Of a DNA stretch of 13,752 nucleotides, positions 13,044 to 13,752 are shown in pieces. The stretch is from JAVEYA01 sp034003745 (GTDB lineage Bacteria > Bacillota > Peptococcia > DRI-13 > PHAD01). How positions within the stretch are numbered: position 1 is the first letter of the stretch; each line of letters begins with the position of its first letter. A program made the position numbers and the translations under genes. Under the pieces are notes generated by a model. The model made no database searches. It had not been told where the DNA came from and saw only the letters and a list, made by a program, of their open reading frames with translations. Location of the stretch: NCBI GenBank assembly GCA_034003745.1, contig JAVEYA010000059.1:1-13752 (forward strand), read 5' to 3'.

Positions 13044-13751
13044 TTAAGCTATTTGTATAATATTGAGTTGAGCGCTTACCTCAGGCTCCGTTGTCAGGAT
13101 AATATTTGACTCAGAGTTATTCCTGATGGTTATTACATCTCCGGCATTCAGAATCAGAATCACAGCGCCTGAATTGCCGTTAAACCCAATGGGAATATTG
13201 GTGGAGGGAACGGGCGTACCGTTTACCGCAAGGACAATGTACGCGCTGAAACCTACAATAGAGTTTATGCCGTAATCTATCTTGTAGATACCGTCGTTAG
13301 GAACAACTACTTCCGCCGTGCCTTCCGTGTGGCTCACTCCATCCAGGGCTCCGTTACTGCTGAGGATCACATCATCGCCTGCAGTCACGATCGTACTTGT
13401 ATCATTGGCCAGATTATACACATACCCAAATGATCCTATCCCACTGGGTCCGGTAGGACCGGTATCCCCTTGCGGTCCGGTTGGGCCGGTCGGTCCGATA
13501 GCGCCCTCTCCAAATCCGGGAAGTCCGGGCGGTCCGGCAGGACCTGTATCTCCCGGCGGTCCTTGTGGTCCTTGCGGCCCGGTCGGGCCGGTCGGTCCGG
13601 CAGCGCCTTCTCCAAATCCGGGAAGCCCGGGCGGTCCGGCAGGACCCGTATCCCCTGGCGGTCCTTGAGGTCCGGTTGGGCCGGTCGGTCCGGCAGCGCC
13701 TTCTCCAAATCCGGGAAGTCCGGGCGGTCCAATGGGTGCTGTATCTTCCGG
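13044..13751 (-). CDS. Partial: collagen-like repeat protein with BclA-type C-terminal domain
   Basis: The open frame enters from the right edge and ends at TAA 13044-13046; the start is outside the window. The N-terminal 110 or so visible residues are Gly-X-Y collagen repeats rich in GPT, GPQ and GPP, with a recurring GLPGFGEGAAG segment that breaks the strict triplet phase. From about 13421 a non-repeated domain of about 125 residues follows (YNLANDTSTIVTAGDDVILS at its start, then GTAEVVVPNDGIYKIDY and VNGTPVPSTNI). It resembles the trimeric TNF-like head of BclA-type exosporium glycoproteins. Such proteins coat spores or the cell surface in Bacillota. An internal GTG at 13421 could be mistaken for a start, but the frame is continuous upstream. 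No terminator is seen between this gene and the convergent MaoC gene. Confidence 0.85.
   Translation of the reverse strand, partial: PEDTAPIGPPGLPGFGEGAAGPTGPTGPQGPPGDTGPAGPPGLPGFGEGAAGPTGPTGPQGPQGPPGDTGPAGPPGLPGFGEGAIGPTGPTGPQGDTGPTGPSGIGSFGYVYNLANDTSTIVTAGDDVILSSNGALDGVSHTEGTAEVVVPNDGIYKIDYGINSIVGFSAYIVLAVNGTPVPSTNIPIGFNGNSGAVILILNAGDVITIRNNSESNIILTTEPEVSAQLNIIQIA
13499..13735 (-). repeat. Tandem DNA repeats of 93-102 bp inside the collagen region
   Basis: Three near-identical copies of a segment containing TCTCCAAATCCGGGAAG recur at offsets of 102 and 93 bases (marker positions 13512, 13614 and 13707). The 9-base difference equals one Gly-X-Y triplet, GPQ or GPP, so the frame is kept. Copies differ by scattered silent changes. 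Confidence 0.85.
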
Positions 13752-13752
13752 C

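Noticed and set aside
13038..13048. Palindrome CTTAACTTAAG at the stop codon of the collagen-like gene as a bidirectional terminator
   Set aside because: The arms are five AT-rich base pairs with a one-base centre and no T run, so it cannot form a useful terminator hairpin.
13318..13668. A plus-strand open frame that also looks Gly-Pro rich
   Set aside because: It is the complementary strand of the collagen repeat, where GGTCCxGGxCC patterns also read as Gly-Pro. It ignores the intact minus-strand C-terminal domain and has no RBS.
13436..13732. A 98-codon minus-strand open frame rich in RPDFPDLEKAL repeats
   Set aside because: It is the collagen repeat read one base out of phase; repetitive GC-rich DNA stays open in several frames. 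The Gly-X-Y frame runs into the C-terminal domain without a break and is the real one.
13499..13735. Evenly spaced repeats as a possible CRISPR array
   Set aside because: The repeats are near-continuous, encode Gly-X-Y triplets in one open frame and have no unique spacers or cas genes nearby.

Overview
The window looks like chromosomal DNA of an anaerobic, probably spore-forming member of the Bacillota (Firmicutes), of the Clostridia/Negativicutes type. I infer this from strong AGGAGG-type ribosome binding sites, consensus sigma-A-like promoters, a DUF4491 gene, a Fur/PerR gene in a catalase operon, and a collagen-like protein with a BclA-like C-terminal domain. Base composition is roughly half G+C, judged by eye. 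I cannot name the genus. Almost everything is on the minus strand, so the layout is easiest to read from right to left.

Right edge (13044-13752, minus): the 3' part of a collagen-like Gly-X-Y repeat protein ending in a BclA-type head domain. It converges with a small MaoC-type hydratase gene (12596-13018, plus), which lies downstream of a TauE/SafE-family permease gene (11757-12515, plus). A divergent promoter region at 11618-11756 separates the permease from a leftward peroxide-defence operon: DUF4491 membrane protein, short PerR-like Fur regulator, unknown seven-helix membrane protein, and catalase. This operon ends at a strong terminator (8600-8628). Its promoter carries a perfect 8-bp inverted repeat at the expected transcription start, a candidate PerR operator.

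Middle (5352-8584, minus): a gene for an unusual J-domain / NTF2-like / degenerate GGDEF protein, then a CDGSH - ferredoxin-like - CDGSH iron-sulfur protein, then a divergent acetate-kinase-family enzyme. The last is followed by a clear rho-independent terminator at 5352-5379.

Left (1-5310, minus): a catabolic operon with its own promoter and a perfect FadR/GntR-type operator. In order it encodes a split UxaA-family dehydratase or lyase (large subunit, then small SAF subunit), a two-subunit aconitase X, and a TRAP transporter (small permease DctQ, large permease DctM). A protein cut by the window edge that begins with a signal peptide follows, probably the substrate-binding subunit. The operon should import a carboxylate and convert it by one or two dehydration or elimination steps. 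The substrate cannot be read from the sequence, and no GntR gene lies in the window. I saw no tRNA, rRNA, CRISPR array, insertion sequence or phage gene, and no gene-free stretch longer than 300 bases.
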